A DNA stretch of 64,000 nt, from positions 3,224,001-3,288,000 of the forward strand of contig NZ_CP077107.1 of the NCBI RefSeq assembly GCF_019263745.1. Direction: 5' to 3'. Position 1 is the first letter of the stretch. Each line of letters starts with the position of its first letter. Origin of the DNA: Methanospirillum hungatei (GTDB lineage: Archaea > Halobacteriota > Methanomicrobia > Methanomicrobiales > Methanospirillaceae). The notes under the pieces were generated by a model. It was not told where the DNA came from, ran no database searches, and saw only the letters and a program-made list of their open reading frames with translations. Both the position numbers and the translations under genes were made by a program. Below are positions 31,381-40,992 of the stretch, piece after piece.

Positions 31381-34224
31381 ATGACCGGTCATATATCAGT
31401 TCTCTATGTAGACGACGAACCAGATCTTTTGACACTTGGAAAAATTTTTCTTGAGCGAACTGGTAATTTTATAGTTACCACCGTTCCGGGTGCACAAAAA
31501 GCCCTTGATCTGATTACACATCAGGATTTTGATGCCATAGTATCTGATTACCAGATGCCTGAAATGGATGGTATCGAATTTTTAAAGCATCTGAAATCTA
31601 CAGGAAATCCAACCCCATTTATTCTTTTTACCGGTAAAGGCAGAGAAGAGGTGGTCATAGAAGCTCTCAATAATGGAGCGGATTTTTACCTTCAAAAAGG
31701 AGGTGATCCAAAAGCACAGTTTGTAGAACTTGTCAATAAAATCCTCCATGCTACATCACGTCGTCGAGCTGAAATCCAGGTTTTAGAATTAAAGCAACGT
31801 GAGTCAGATATCATTAATTTCCTGCCTGATGCAACGTTTGCAATAAATACAAACCATGAGGTCATTGCCTGGAATCGTGCCATGGAACAACTTTCAGGCA
31901 TTTTTGCAACAGAGATTATCGGGAAAGGAGACTATGCTTATTCAATTCCATTTTATCAGAAAAAGCGCCCGATGCTAATTGATTTGGTTCTGGATTGTAA
32001 TCCAGAAATCATTGAAAAATACCCTGGTGTCAAGCGAGAGGATCAAAATCTGATGACTGAAATAAATCGTCCATGGATCCACGAGGGAAAAGAGATCTTT
32101 TTCTGGATTACAGCATGTCCTCTTTATAATACACAAGGAACAATAATCGGAGCAATTGAATCACTTCGAGATATTACTTCACTCAAAAAAGCCAGAGAAT
32201 TATTAGAGGAAAGCGAATCACGATACCGTCTTACTCTTGATGCATCAAATGAAGGGATATGGGATTGGAATCTCAAAACAGGTTCAGCGTTTTTTAGTCC
32301 TCATTGGTATACCATGTTAGGGTATGAACCAGACGAATTCCCCGCATCATATGAAGCACTTCAGTCATTACTCCATCCTGAAGACCTTGATCGTGCAAAA
32401 ACATCCATTGAAGATCATTTGAACCGAAAAAATGATGGTTATTCTATAGAATTTCGTCTGAAAACAAAATCGGGAGATTGGAAGTGGATATTAGCAAGAG
32501 GAAGGATTATCGAATGGGATGACTCAAACCTTCCTGTCCGAATGGTTGGAACTCATACAGATATCACCAGTTTAAAACATACAGAAGAGAAATTAAGGCT
32601 CGATGAGTCCAGGCTTGAAACATTACTGACATTAACCCTGATGACACAAAAGCCGGTTCGTGATATTACTGATTTTGCACTTGAAGAAGCAGTCCGACTG
32701 ACAGAAAGTGCAATTGGGTATGTTGCTTTTTTAAATGAGGATGAAACGATCCTTACGATGCATGCCTGGTCACATGTAGCAATGGAAGAATGTCAGGTTC
32801 AATATCGAACCATTGAGTACACGGTTGCAGATACTGGATTGTGGGGAGAACCAGTCAGACAACGCAGACCAGTAATTACCAATGATTATTCAACTCCGGA
32901 TCCATTAAAAAAAGGTACACCAGCCGGTCATGTATCAATAATACGACATCTTGGAGTTCCAATTTTTGATAAAAACCGGATCGTGATGCTGGTTGGTGTT
33001 GCGAATAAACCTGGTGATTATGGTGCAGAAGACATACGACAGCTTACGCTTCTCATGGCCGGAGTATGGAATATTGTTCAGAGAAAAAATGCAGATGAAG
33101 CCGTTCTCCGGAGTAATGAAGAACTTTCCGCTGCATATGAAGAGCTTTCAGCAACAGAAGAAGAACTCCGGACCCAATATAATATTACCACACAATCAAT
33201 AGAGCACATCCGTCATAGCGAAAACCAGCTCCGCATTCTTGTTGAAAACCTGCTTGACCCGGTTATCATAATCGGATTTGATAGCCGAATATTATATGGG
33301 AATCCTGCAGCATTTACCTTTTTCGAATTAGATCGAACAAATAAGGGACCATTTCATATACAATCATTTCTTTCCGCAGAATCATGGAATAAAGCCTCTG
33401 CAGATCTTATCGAAATTCAAAAAACAGGCGGTCCGGTTGTTGATGAGTATGACATTCTCACATCCAATGGAAAGGTTAGAACTATCGAAGCAGCTGGACA
33501 TCTCATTTACTGGGATGGACAGGATGCAGATCTCGTATCCATTCGAGATATTACCGACCGAAAAGGAGATAAAGATGCTCTGGTCCGGGCCAACAGGAAA
33601 TTAACTATTCTCTCTTCGATAACCCGCCATGACATCTTAAACCAGGTAACCGGTCTTTTAGGGTACCTTGAATTACTATATGATACTGTTCCTGAAGATC
33701 CCCAGCATATGTATATTCAAAAATGTCTGGATTTTACTAACACTATTGAGAGTCAGATTGGGTTTACCAAACTTGTTGATGAAATCCGGAGTAATTCATT
33801 ATCATGGCAGTATACTGAACGGATGGTTACTCACGTACTACATGGATTTGCAATCGGAGAGATAACCTGTCAGGTAAACCTGAATGGATTATATCTGTAT
33901 GCAGATCCAATTTTGGAGAAGGTCATTTTCACACTGATTGAAAATTCAATTCGTCATGGTGGTCAGGTCAGTCATATTCACTTTTCATTCCAGATTGTTC
34001 ATGATACCTGCATATTTTTGTATGAAGATGATGGATCAGGAATTCCTGTGGATGAGAAAGAGAAAATATTCCAACAGGGGTATGGGAAGCATACCGGCCT
34101 TGGACTCTTTTTAGTCCGGGAGATCCTGGCAATAAATAATATGGAGATAATTGAGACTGGAACTCCGGGAAAAGGTGCCAGGTTTGAGATACACATCCCT
34201 TCAGGGAAATGGAGAATTAATTAA
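31381..34224 (+). CDS. Hybrid histidine kinase: receiver, PAS, PAS, GAF, PAS, kinase module
   Basis: The ATG at 31381 is preferred over an upstream TTG at 31357 because a GGAGGG Shine-Dalgarno (31369-31374) sits six bases before it and the protein then starts cleanly with MTGHISVLYVDDEP. The 947 residues contain a receiver domain (1-120), two PAS domains, a GAF domain (about 410-560, GLWGEPVRQRRPVITNDY, similar to that of the preceding kinase), a coiled linker (NEELSAAYEELSATEEEL), a PAS domain and the kinase module. That module has TRHDILNQV with His750, NSIRHGG, DDGSGIPVDE and GKHTGLGLFLVRE. It is soluble and convergent with the next kinase. Confidence 0.92.
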   Translation: MTGHISVLYVDDEPDLLTLGKIFLERTGNFIVTTVPGAQKALDLITHQDFDAIVSDYQMPEMDGIEFLKHLKSTGNPTPFILFTGKGREEVVIEALNNGADFYLQKGGDPKAQFVELVNKILHATSRRRAEIQVLELKQRESDIINFLPDATFAINTNHEVIAWNRAMEQLSGIFATEIIGKGDYAYSIPFYQKKRPMLIDLVLDCNPEIIEKYPGVKREDQNLMTEINRPWIHEGKEIFFWITACPLYNTQGTIIGAIESLRDITSLKKARELLEESESRYRLTLDASNEGIWDWNLKTGSAFFSPHWYTMLGYEPDEFPASYEALQSLLHPEDLDRAKTSIEDHLNRKNDGYSIEFRLKTKSGDWKWILARGRIIEWDDSNLPVRMVGTHTDITSLKHTEEKLRLDESRLETLLTLTLMTQKPVRDITDFALEEAVRLTESAIGYVAFLNEDETILTMHAWSHVAMEECQVQYRTIEYTVADTGLWGEPVRQRRPVITNDYSTPDPLKKGTPAGHVSIIRHLGVPIFDKNRIVMLVGVANKPGDYGAEDIRQLTLLMAGVWNIVQRKNADEAVLRSNEELSAAYEELSATEEELRTQYNITTQSIEHIRHSENQLRILVENLLDPVIIIGFDSRILYGNPAAFTFFELDRTNKGPFHIQSFLSAESWNKASADLIEIQKTGGPVVDEYDILTSNGKVRTIEAAGHLIYWDGQDADLVSIRDITDRKGDKDALVRANRKLTILSSITRHDILNQVTGLLGYLELLYDTVPEDPQHMYIQKCLDFTNTIESQIGFTKLVDEIRSNSLSWQYTERMVTHVLHGFAIGEITCQVNLNGLYLYADPILEKVIFTLIENSIRHGGQVSHIHFSFQIVHDTCIFLYEDDGSGIPVDEKEKIFQQGYGKHTGLGLFLVREILAINNMEIIETGTPGKGARFEIHIPSGKWRIN

Positions 34225-34333
34225 GTTTCAGATGAGGCAAAATTTTCTCCTTCAACAGAACTGACATACTTAGGAAACGCCTTTACAGGAATGGGGAGTT
34301 TCTTTCTTTCTCTAAAAAATGTGATCTCAATTT

Positions 34334-36484
34334 TCAAATGTTTACAGAGTATGCACCTTTTGGTATACACATGTCAAATCTGGCACCGGATCCTTTTTTC
34401 CCAGTCTCCTGAATAGAGATGCCAGTAAGTGCAAGGATTTCCCGGACCAGGAATAAACCAAGACCGGTATTTGCCCCGTGTCCCCGCTCAAATATCAATT
34501 CTTTTTCCTCCACACCGACACCAACTCCGTCATCCTCCCAGCTTAACATAAACCCATCTGGTCTATCTGTTCCAGTTACCAGGATATGAGTTACATTCTT
34601 ACCATGTCGGAGTGAATTGTCAAGAAGATTGTAAAACACTTTCTCCAACATTGGATCTGCAAAAATTGAAACATGGTGCACATGGTTCTCTATTGTCACG
34701 TTTTTCGGAACCTGCAGATTACCAATTATTTGTTCCGGATTCTGCCAGAAAGGTTCATGGATGCCAAGATCCTGGTATTCTCTGGTAAATTCTATCTGCC
34801 TTTGAATTGCGACGGTTGCATTCTCAATAATATCAAAATAATGTGATATTTCTGGAACCAAACATTCCAATTCTGCTACTTCAATGGCACCTAGGATGAC
34901 AGTCACTTTATTTAAAATATCATGCCGGGTAATACTGTTCATCAGATTTATCTGATTTGAAGCCTTTCGAAGGGCTTCTTCCGTCTTTTTTCGTTCGGAA
35001 ATATCATGTGCTATACCAAGATAAACCAAATTACCTGTATTAACATCATGAATCATAGAGGCTGTTGATGAAAACCATTTCCATACCCCGTCCTTATGGC
35101 GAGCCCTGAATTCAACACCACTCCCTTTTTTTTCCGTATGGGTAACTAAATAAAAGAAACTAGTACAGACAGGAAGATCATCTGGATGGACAAATTCTGT
35201 AAAAGAATGCCCGATGACTTCTTCGGGCACATGACCAAGAAATTCAGTCCAGTTAGGTGAAATATAAATAAATAATCCCTCCTTGGAGAGAGAATAGACA
35301 ACGTCATTTGCATGTTCGACAAATGAACGGAATTGTTCCTCACTTCTTCGGAGAGCTTCCTGTGCTTGTTTTCGATCTGTGATATCACGAAGCGAGAGCA
35401 AATCGGCCTTTTTCCCCTCATATCGAATTGCTTTTCCAATACTCTCAACAGTAACCCGCCGACCCTTTGCGGTGATCACATCATACTCAGCCACATATGC
35501 ATCATGACCTTGAGATACTTCTACAAAATCACGAATAACATCCTTTTGAGAAACGGGGGCGATAAACTCAATAACATTCCGACCAATGAACGAAAAGATT
35601 TCATCCCCTTCAATCAGTTTTAATGCAGCACTATTCGCAAACAAAATGCTCCCCTGCATATCAACGATCAGGATGGGTTCTAGAGCATTTGTTACGAGAA
35701 AACGATATTTCTCCTCACTTTCAAGTAATGCCTGTTGTGCAATATATTGTTCTGTTACATCATGCATAACACCAAACACAACATTTGCATCAATATCATA
35801 TTCGGCTAATGATTGAACATATATGATTTTCCCGTCAGTTTTACGGTGAATCTGATATGAAACATTAAATGGTTCGCCTTTTGTTATGAGGGTATGAAAG
35901 AGGTATGATAATTTTTGTTCCAATTCGGGAGGAGCAAAGGAAAGAAACTCCGTATATGGCCATTCATCTCCGGAAAGACCACAGATGTTTTGTGTGCCAT
36001 GTGACAATAACACCATACCGGTATCCGGGTGGTACTCCCAGTGTCCAAATCCTGCAATTTCTTCAGCATGACGAAGCTTTTTAAGACTGTGTTCAAGGTT
36101 TTTTTTCGCCTGATATTTTTCTACAACATTTTCAATCGTAAATGCAAGATCAGTCAATAAAGTTTTTAAATCACAATTTTTTCGAACATAGGAATCTGCT
36201 TTATATTCAATGGCTCGAAGAACAACGTCTTCATCCCCTTTTCCGGTAAAAATTATAAAAGGGAGATCTCCATAGTTTTTTCGAACCTCAACCAGGAAAT
36301 CAATACCATTCATGCGTGGCATGAGATAATCGGAGACAATTACGTCATAGGTTTTTTTATGTAAAACCAGAAATGCATCTTCAACTGAAGTGCAGGTGTC
36401 CACAACAAATCCCTTTTGTGAAAATAACCGGGAAGATGCAGCACAGAGGTCTGGTTCATCATCTACATACAGAACAGATATCAT
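34334..36484 (-). CDS. Hybrid histidine kinase: receiver, three PAS domains, kinase module
   Basis: The 716-residue protein starts with a receiver domain (VLYVDDEPDL, VIVSDYLMPRMNG, FTGKGDEDVV). PAS domains follow at about 145-250, 255-375 and 380-500. The kinase module has ITRHDILNKV with His521, NSLRHGK, DDGVGVGVEEK and GANTGLGLFLVRE. There is no transmembrane helix. GAGAGG upstream can act as Shine-Dalgarno. The receiver retains acidic residues and the phospho-acceptor Asp, so it should be able to receive phosphate. The 286-base gap to the YqhA-like gene is A/T-rich and holds both promoters. Confidence 0.92.
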   Translation of the reverse strand: MISVLYVDDEPDLCAASSRLFSQKGFVVDTCTSVEDAFLVLHKKTYDVIVSDYLMPRMNGIDFLVEVRKNYGDLPFIIFTGKGDEDVVLRAIEYKADSYVRKNCDLKTLLTDLAFTIENVVEKYQAKKNLEHSLKKLRHAEEIAGFGHWEYHPDTGMVLLSHGTQNICGLSGDEWPYTEFLSFAPPELEQKLSYLFHTLITKGEPFNVSYQIHRKTDGKIIYVQSLAEYDIDANVVFGVMHDVTEQYIAQQALLESEEKYRFLVTNALEPILIVDMQGSILFANSAALKLIEGDEIFSFIGRNVIEFIAPVSQKDVIRDFVEVSQGHDAYVAEYDVITAKGRRVTVESIGKAIRYEGKKADLLSLRDITDRKQAQEALRRSEEQFRSFVEHANDVVYSLSKEGLFIYISPNWTEFLGHVPEEVIGHSFTEFVHPDDLPVCTSFFYLVTHTEKKGSGVEFRARHKDGVWKWFSSTASMIHDVNTGNLVYLGIAHDISERKKTEEALRKASNQINLMNSITRHDILNKVTVILGAIEVAELECLVPEISHYFDIIENATVAIQRQIEFTREYQDLGIHEPFWQNPEQIIGNLQVPKNVTIENHVHHVSIFADPMLEKVFYNLLDNSLRHGKNVTHILVTGTDRPDGFMLSWEDDGVGVGVEEKELIFERGHGANTGLGLFLVREILALTGISIQETGKKGSGARFDMCIPKGAYSVNI

Positions 36485-36770
36485 TCCGGCCTCTCATCAT
36501 CTGAATCTTTCTTCAATATGTTGTTTTTTCCCTTTTATCCGATTATTCTGGCAAAATCAAATAAAACAAAACTCAGAAATAGTATCCTATTTTATGTATC
36601 TATATATATTATTTTGCCATGCAAGTGACTGTTTACTAAACTTCTTTTTCTAAAAAATTCTTGTGTAGGAAAATCATGTCCTTCGATTAGTACTCGAATA
36701 TATATGCTGTATCCAATTTCAGGGCAAATGCTTATTGCTTTATTATTCCCCATGTATTTGGAGTAAAAGT

Positions 36771-37334
36771 ATGCTAAAAAAAATTATTCCTGATAGTAAT
36801 GAAGCACTTGAGTGTAAAATACTAAATCCAATAGAGTACTGGCTGTGGAAGTTCCGGTATGTATCTTTTCTGGCAGTGGTTTTTTGTGCTATTGCCTCTG
36901 TTGCGCTCTTTATTATGGGTACACTTGAGATTATTCATCCGATTAAAGAGATACTCATAGCAACCATTAGTTCTGCCTCAGACCATCCAACATTGAAAAA
37001 TGAAGAGATATTAAAAGGATTTATTGGAGCATTAGATCTTTATCTGATAGCTGTATTCTTCCTGATCTTTAGTTTTGGTCTGTATGAGCTTATCATCTCA
37101 AAAATTGATGTGGCAAGAAATTCCTGTGATGATGTTGAGCATCCACTTCTTCAGATAACCTCTCTTGATGAACTTAAAAGTAAGATAATAAAAGTTATCA
37201 TCATCATCCTGATTGTAGCATTCTTTAAAAATGTAATCTCAATGAAGATGATAGAAGTCAGTGATGCTCTTATGCTTGCAATTGCCATCCTTGCACTTTG
37301 TATTGGATCATATTTCCTGACAAAAGAACACTAA
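36771..37334 (+). CDS. YqhA/UPF0114-type membrane protein
   Basis: The ATG at 36771 is chosen because GGAG (36760-36763) lies seven bases upstream. The resulting 187-residue protein has four hydrophobic segments (near residues 25-55, 88-110, 130-155 and 165-180) and the sequence LWKFRYVSFLAVVFCAIASV. It resembles the YqhA/UPF0114 family of small inner-membrane proteins, whose function I do not know to be settled. It is divergent from the kinase at 34334-36484 and convergent with rubrerythrin. Confidence 0.7.
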   Translation: MLKKIIPDSNEALECKILNPIEYWLWKFRYVSFLAVVFCAIASVALFIMGTLEIIHPIKEILIATISSASDHPTLKNEEILKGFIGALDLYLIAVFFLIFSFGLYELIISKIDVARNSCDDVEHPLLQITSLDELKSKIIKVIIIILIVAFFKNVISMKMIEVSDALMLAIAILALCIGSYFLTKEH

Positions 37335-37430
37335 TGTCGTGTACTTTAGAAAAACAACACTTTTTTTGAATATACCAAACATCTCTGACAAAGATATTCG
37401 AAAATGAAATGAGAGAGTTAAAAAAGAAGA

Positions 37431-38003
37431 TTAATAGCTCTCACAAAAGAGCTCAAAATATGCAATTGCATGTGAACATACGGGACAAGGATCTGGAGCA
37501 CTAGCTCCTTCATGGACATATCCACAGTTTCTGCATTTCCATTTTAATTGAGTATCACGTTTGAAAACAACGTCCTTTTCTATATTGGATATAAGTTTTC
37601 TAAACCTCGTCTCATGGGCAACTTCTGCTTTTGCAACCTGACGGAAAATATGAGCGATTTCAGAAAACCCTTCCTTATCTGCTACATCAGCAGCTTCAGG
37701 ATATAAAATCCCCCACTCATGGTTTTCACCATCGGCTGCTGCTTTCAAATTTTCAAGGGTGGATTTAATCATACCGGATGGATATGATGTGGTTATTTCA
37801 GCTTCTCCCCCTGGCAACTGTTTAAAGAATAATTTTGCATGTTCTTTTTCATTATCAGCAGTTTCAGTAAAAATAGCTGAAATTTGTTCGTACCCTTCTT
37901 TTTTTGCTACACTTGCAAAATAGTTATATCTCATTCTTGCTTGAGATTCGCCAGCGAATGCGGCGAGCAGGTTCTTTTCAGTTTTACTTCCTTTTAAATC
38001 CAT
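37431..38003 (-). CDS. rbr: Rubrerythrin
   Basis: Rubrerythrin reduces hydrogen peroxide in anaerobes using a diiron site and a rubredoxin-type iron. The 190-residue protein begins MDLKGSKTEKNLLAAFAGES. The ferritin-like helices carry the diiron ligands (ESQARMRYNYF, ADNEKEHAKLF, EVAHETRF). The C-terminal rubredoxin domain has CRNCGYVHEG and DPCPVCSHAIAYFEL. The start was placed at 38003, not further upstream, because a GATCACCC complement (a GGGTGATC Shine-Dalgarno, 38007-38014) precedes it and the family begins here. Two inverted repeats lie in its promoter region. Confidence 0.96.
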   Translation of the reverse strand: MDLKGSKTEKNLLAAFAGESQARMRYNYFASVAKKEGYEQISAIFTETADNEKEHAKLFFKQLPGGEAEITTSYPSGMIKSTLENLKAAADGENHEWGILYPEAADVADKEGFSEIAHIFRQVAKAEVAHETRFRKLISNIEKDVVFKRDTQLKWKCRNCGYVHEGASAPDPCPVCSHAIAYFELFCESY

Positions 38004-38014
38004 ATTGATCACCC

Positions 38015-38075
38015 TCATGCATATGCATGATGAGAATAGATTGTACAGATAATAATCTGTTTGTGGTTTATAAAT
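38015..38075 (-). promoter_or_regulatory. Rubrerythrin promoter with two inverted repeats
   Basis: Reading toward rbr there is a TATA-like element (complement of TTTATAAATA, about 38068-38077). Next is an inverted repeat ACAGAT-AATA-ATCTGT at 38045-38060, roughly where transcription should start. Last is a perfect 16-base palindrome, TCATGCATATGCATGA, at 38015-38030, immediately before the Shine-Dalgarno. Either could bind a peroxide- or redox-responsive repressor; the DtxR-family regulator encoded just upstream is one candidate. Boundaries of the TATA element are approximate. Confidence 0.5.
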
Positions 38076-38248
38076 ATGTGTCAGATATGATCTTTCCTTA
38101 GTACAAACACGATACTTGAAAAAATAGTGGAAAATATATAAAATAACTATTTCATCCAATTTTCTTCTGAATACATATGTAATGTATTGGCAGAACTCTC
38201 AATAAAAAAAAGGTTCTTCGAAAGGAAGTTATGGAAAGATGGATTAAA

Positions 38249-38689
38249 TCAACCTGACTCTTCCCGGACCATGGTATCGAACAACTTTTTCTGAGCAGGT
38301 TTTTTACAACACTCTTCAATAAAAGCAACGACTTTCATGAGTTTGTCATATGATTCAGGGGACAATCCATGTTCCATGATACATGCATCATGATCTGCAA
38401 CATCTGTATCGACTCCGGCAAGTTCCAGCAGATTACGGAGTATGGTGTGAGATTGCTTTGTTCTCTCAGCAATATCCCTCCCTTCAACAGTCAAAGTAAC
38501 TCCTCCGTATGGTTCGTAATTTACTAGACCTGCATCCTGGAGCCGTTTGAATCCGTCAGTTACTGTTGCCGGGGTAATGCTTAATGCTGCAGCGATATCC
38601 CGTGATTTTGCATATCCCTTTTCCATTGAGATCTCATAGATTACTTCTAAAAGATCTTCATTTCTCCGGGTTACTTTTTCTTCGGCCAT
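38249..38689 (-). CDS. DtxR-family metal-dependent transcriptional regulator
   Basis: The 146-residue protein has an N-terminal winged helix (about 8-70: NEDLLEVIYEISMEKGYAKS, SITPATVTDGFKRLQDAGL). The dimerisation/metal domain contains HDACIMEHGLS, matching the Cys-x-x-Glu-His ligand signature of DtxR/IdeR, and there is no SH3-like third domain. It should repress genes when bound to Fe(II) or Mn(II). It lies upstream of rubrerythrin on the same strand with a 245-base gap, so the two are probably separately transcribed. Several Cys residues near the C terminus (EECCKKP) are unusual. Confidence 0.9.
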   Translation of the reverse strand: MAEEKVTRRNEDLLEVIYEISMEKGYAKSRDIAAALSITPATVTDGFKRLQDAGLVNYEPYGGVTLTVEGRDIAERTKQSHTILRNLLELAGVDTDVADHDACIMEHGLSPESYDKLMKVVAFIEECCKKPAQKKLFDTMVREESG

Positions 38690-38874
38690 GAAAATAATAG
38701 TGTGAGTGGATATTCGTTATTCGGTAGATAGTTACCTGTTAGATCTCATATGCCTTAAATTCATCAGAAGACTGGTAATATATCGCAATTGTGTATATCT
38801 GTTCCTACAGTTCTTATTTCAGACTTCAATCGATCAGATCGTATTGTACAGAATTTAAAAGGTCCTTAAAAAAA

Positions 38875-39510
38875 TCAGGAAAGGGAAAGGAGATAATTTT
38901 GTTTTCCGGCTAATTGTTCTGCAACTCTTGCGACATACTTCCCCTGGTATCGTGCTCCACTTAATTCATTGTCTGATGGGAATCGCTCACCCGATCCTCC
39001 TGCGATTGTTGATGCCCCATACGGAGAACATCCGGTGATTTCGGTCATGATAGTCTGCCCTGCAAATGTGTATGGTAGTCCTGCAATGATCATACCATGA
39101 TGAAGAAGTGTAATATGCATTGAAAGAATTGTTGATTCCTGACCACCATGCTGGGTACCACTGCTGGTAAAGACACTTCCTACTTTACCGGCCAGAGCTC
39201 CTTTGCTCCAAATCCCTCCGGTCGAATCTAAAAACTGACGCATCTGTCCGACCATGTTTCCAAACCTGGTTGGAGTCCCAAAAATTACTGCATCAGCTTT
39301 TGAAAGTTCATCTGGAGTAATAACCGGGAGCTTTCGAAACTCTGTCTGAAAAGAAGTAGCTCCCATCTTCTCAATCACTACATCCGGCAAGGTTTCCGGA
39401 ACACGGAAAAACTCAGCTTTAAATCCTGCATCACTGACACCTTCTGAAACAGCCTGAGCCATTTTATGGATATGGCCATAGAGCGAGTAATAAACAATGA
39501 AAATTCTCAT
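38875..39510 (-). CDS. wrbA: NAD(P)H:quinone oxidoreductase, WrbA type flavoprotein
   Basis: The 211-residue protein has the flavodoxin-like FMN-binding start IFIVYYSLYGHIHKMAQA. It also has AVIFGTPTRFGNMVGQMRQFLDS, FTSSGTQHGGQESTIL and SPYGASTIAGG, all characteristic of WrbA. These are cytosolic tetramers that reduce quinones by two electrons and protect against oxidative stress. The C-terminal ten residues (KQNYLLSLS) extend slightly past the usual end. GGGAGAAG before the ATG acts as Shine-Dalgarno. Near rubrerythrin and a DtxR regulator, it fits an oxidative-stress neighbourhood. Confidence 0.95.
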   Translation of the reverse strand: MRIFIVYYSLYGHIHKMAQAVSEGVSDAGFKAEFFRVPETLPDVVIEKMGATSFQTEFRKLPVITPDELSKADAVIFGTPTRFGNMVGQMRQFLDSTGGIWSKGALAGKVGSVFTSSGTQHGGQESTILSMHITLLHHGMIIAGLPYTFAGQTIMTEITGCSPYGASTIAGGSGERFPSDNELSGARYQGKYVARVAEQLAGKQNYLLSLS

Positions 39511-39972
39511 ATTCTTCTCCCATTATCATGTTTAAATAGTTCATGAGATATGATATACATTCGTATTAAAATGATTAAATTCATGTTGGTTTTCATATTT
39601 GAATGAGAAAAAAACACATTCTGGTGAAATGATCCTTTTTAGATGAATATAGCGATAAATTACACATAAAATTTTCACGACCAAGAGAAGAGTTGTATCA
39701 GAAGGAAGAAGACCGGTAACAATGGTTTGGTCATTGAAAAGATATTGAATAACCGGTCAGGCTGGTATCTTCCTACAAAGGCGATTTCGAGGAATCTTTT
39801 TTGTTATTCTTTTTTACAAACCTCCAGACAATACCGGTTCTCCAGGGTGTCTAATCAATACTTCATTTTTTGGTTCATATGAGAGGTTCCCTAACCCTTT
39901 TTGAAACAGAAAAAAACTGTGAGCATTCAATTATGAAAGAAATGAGCAATTGTATCGATTATCAAGAAGTTA
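39511..39972. other. Intergenic stretch with an imperfect inverted repeat
   Basis: No gene is seen in these 462 bases. The right-hand promoter of wrbA lies at its left end (TTTAAATAG near 39531). An imperfect inverted repeat pairs AGGAAGA (39703-39709) and ACCGGT (39712-39717) with ACCGGT (39752-39757) and TCTTCCT (39768-39774). It could be a structured RNA or the scar of a lost element. T-rich tracts follow. Confidence 0.4.
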
Positions 39973-40989
39973 CTATTTTTTCCCAATCGTCCACTCAAGT
40001 TCGCCTATTGGTGACTGGACCATTTTCGTTCTCACTCGGTGAAATCCTGTATGAAACATGGCATTCGCGATGAAATCTTCACGAATGGCCATATTCTGTC
40101 CCAACAGATCAGGAAGTAACATCGATATCACTATCTCCTCTGGTTTGGATCCGTTCTGTGTTCTACCATCAGAAAGTGTTGCACATACACCTCCGTGGTT
40201 TAATCCCTCATAGATCTTTTTCATTAGGCGATCAAACGAACCAAGGGCATAATTCAAGGTCATTGAAGCCAGGATAAGATCATATCCATCTCCAAATGAA
40301 TCATTTAGGTAATTCCCGGCCATGGTAGTTACTCTGTCAGATACACCATATTCCAATACACAACGCTCTGCCACACTAATAATATCAGGTTTATCAAAAA
40401 GAATTACATTCAATGTAGGATGATCCAGTGCCAGAGCAATACCAAGAAGACCTGGACCACACCCCAGATCAAGCATTCGGTTAAAGTCGCTATATTCTGG
40501 AAGTGATGAAACGAGCCGGACAACCATATGAGCCATCCCTGAACGTTGATAGTTGATTGATCTTCGTGTTTGCATCTCCAAAAAATTTTCAGAATGAGGA
40601 TTTACATCTCGTTCAGCTTGTTTTGGTCCTTCTCGAACAAGTTTGCATATCATTTCAGGGGAGATTGCATACCAAGGATCGCACGTACGAAGATAATCGC
40701 CAAGGTAGGTAGGTTTCCCAGAAACAAGAAAATCGTTCGCAATAGGAGAGTTATTATATATATCTCCGTCTTTCCAAATCAAATTAAACGCAACAAGAGC
40801 ATTCAGAATATGAGCAGTATTTTGTGGGTGAAGATGAAGGATTTGTGCGATACCTTCTGCAGAGTGATTCTTTTCCAGCACAGAAAAGAGATCAAGTTCA
40901 ATTGCAGCAAGGAGTATATTTGCCTCTGATTTCTTCAGCAGGAGATCCTGAAGTGGTTTGAAACCAATTTGAATATCTGGCATATCCAT
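39973..40989 (-). CDS. SAM-dependent methyltransferase with N-terminal dimerisation domain
   Basis: The 338-residue protein has a winged-helix-like dimerisation region (about 15-95: ILLAAIELDLFSVLEKN, NTAHILNALVAFNLI). A class I methyltransferase fold follows, with motif I MLDLGCGPGLLGIALA, then VILFDKPDI and DLILASMTLNYALGSFDRLMKKIYEGLNHGG. This is the build of O-methyltransferases of the Methyltransf_2 type. The substrate is unknown. It begins 3 bases after the stop of the His-rich transporter gene, so the two are almost certainly one operon, which hints that they act on the same metabolite or metal-related compound. Confidence 0.85.
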   Translation of the reverse strand: MDMPDIQIGFKPLQDLLLKKSEANILLAAIELDLFSVLEKNHSAEGIAQILHLHPQNTAHILNALVAFNLIWKDGDIYNNSPIANDFLVSGKPTYLGDYLRTCDPWYAISPEMICKLVREGPKQAERDVNPHSENFLEMQTRRSINYQRSGMAHMVVRLVSSLPEYSDFNRMLDLGCGPGLLGIALALDHPTLNVILFDKPDIISVAERCVLEYGVSDRVTTMAGNYLNDSFGDGYDLILASMTLNYALGSFDRLMKKIYEGLNHGGVCATLSDGRTQNGSKPEEIVISMLLPDLLGQNMAIREDFIANAMFHTGFHRVRTKMVQSPIGELEWTIGKK

Positions 40990-40992
40990 GGA

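Noticed and set aside
39511-39972. A CRISPR-like or phage-derived array in the gene-free stretch.
   Set aside because: There are no regularly spaced repeats, only one imperfect inverted repeat.
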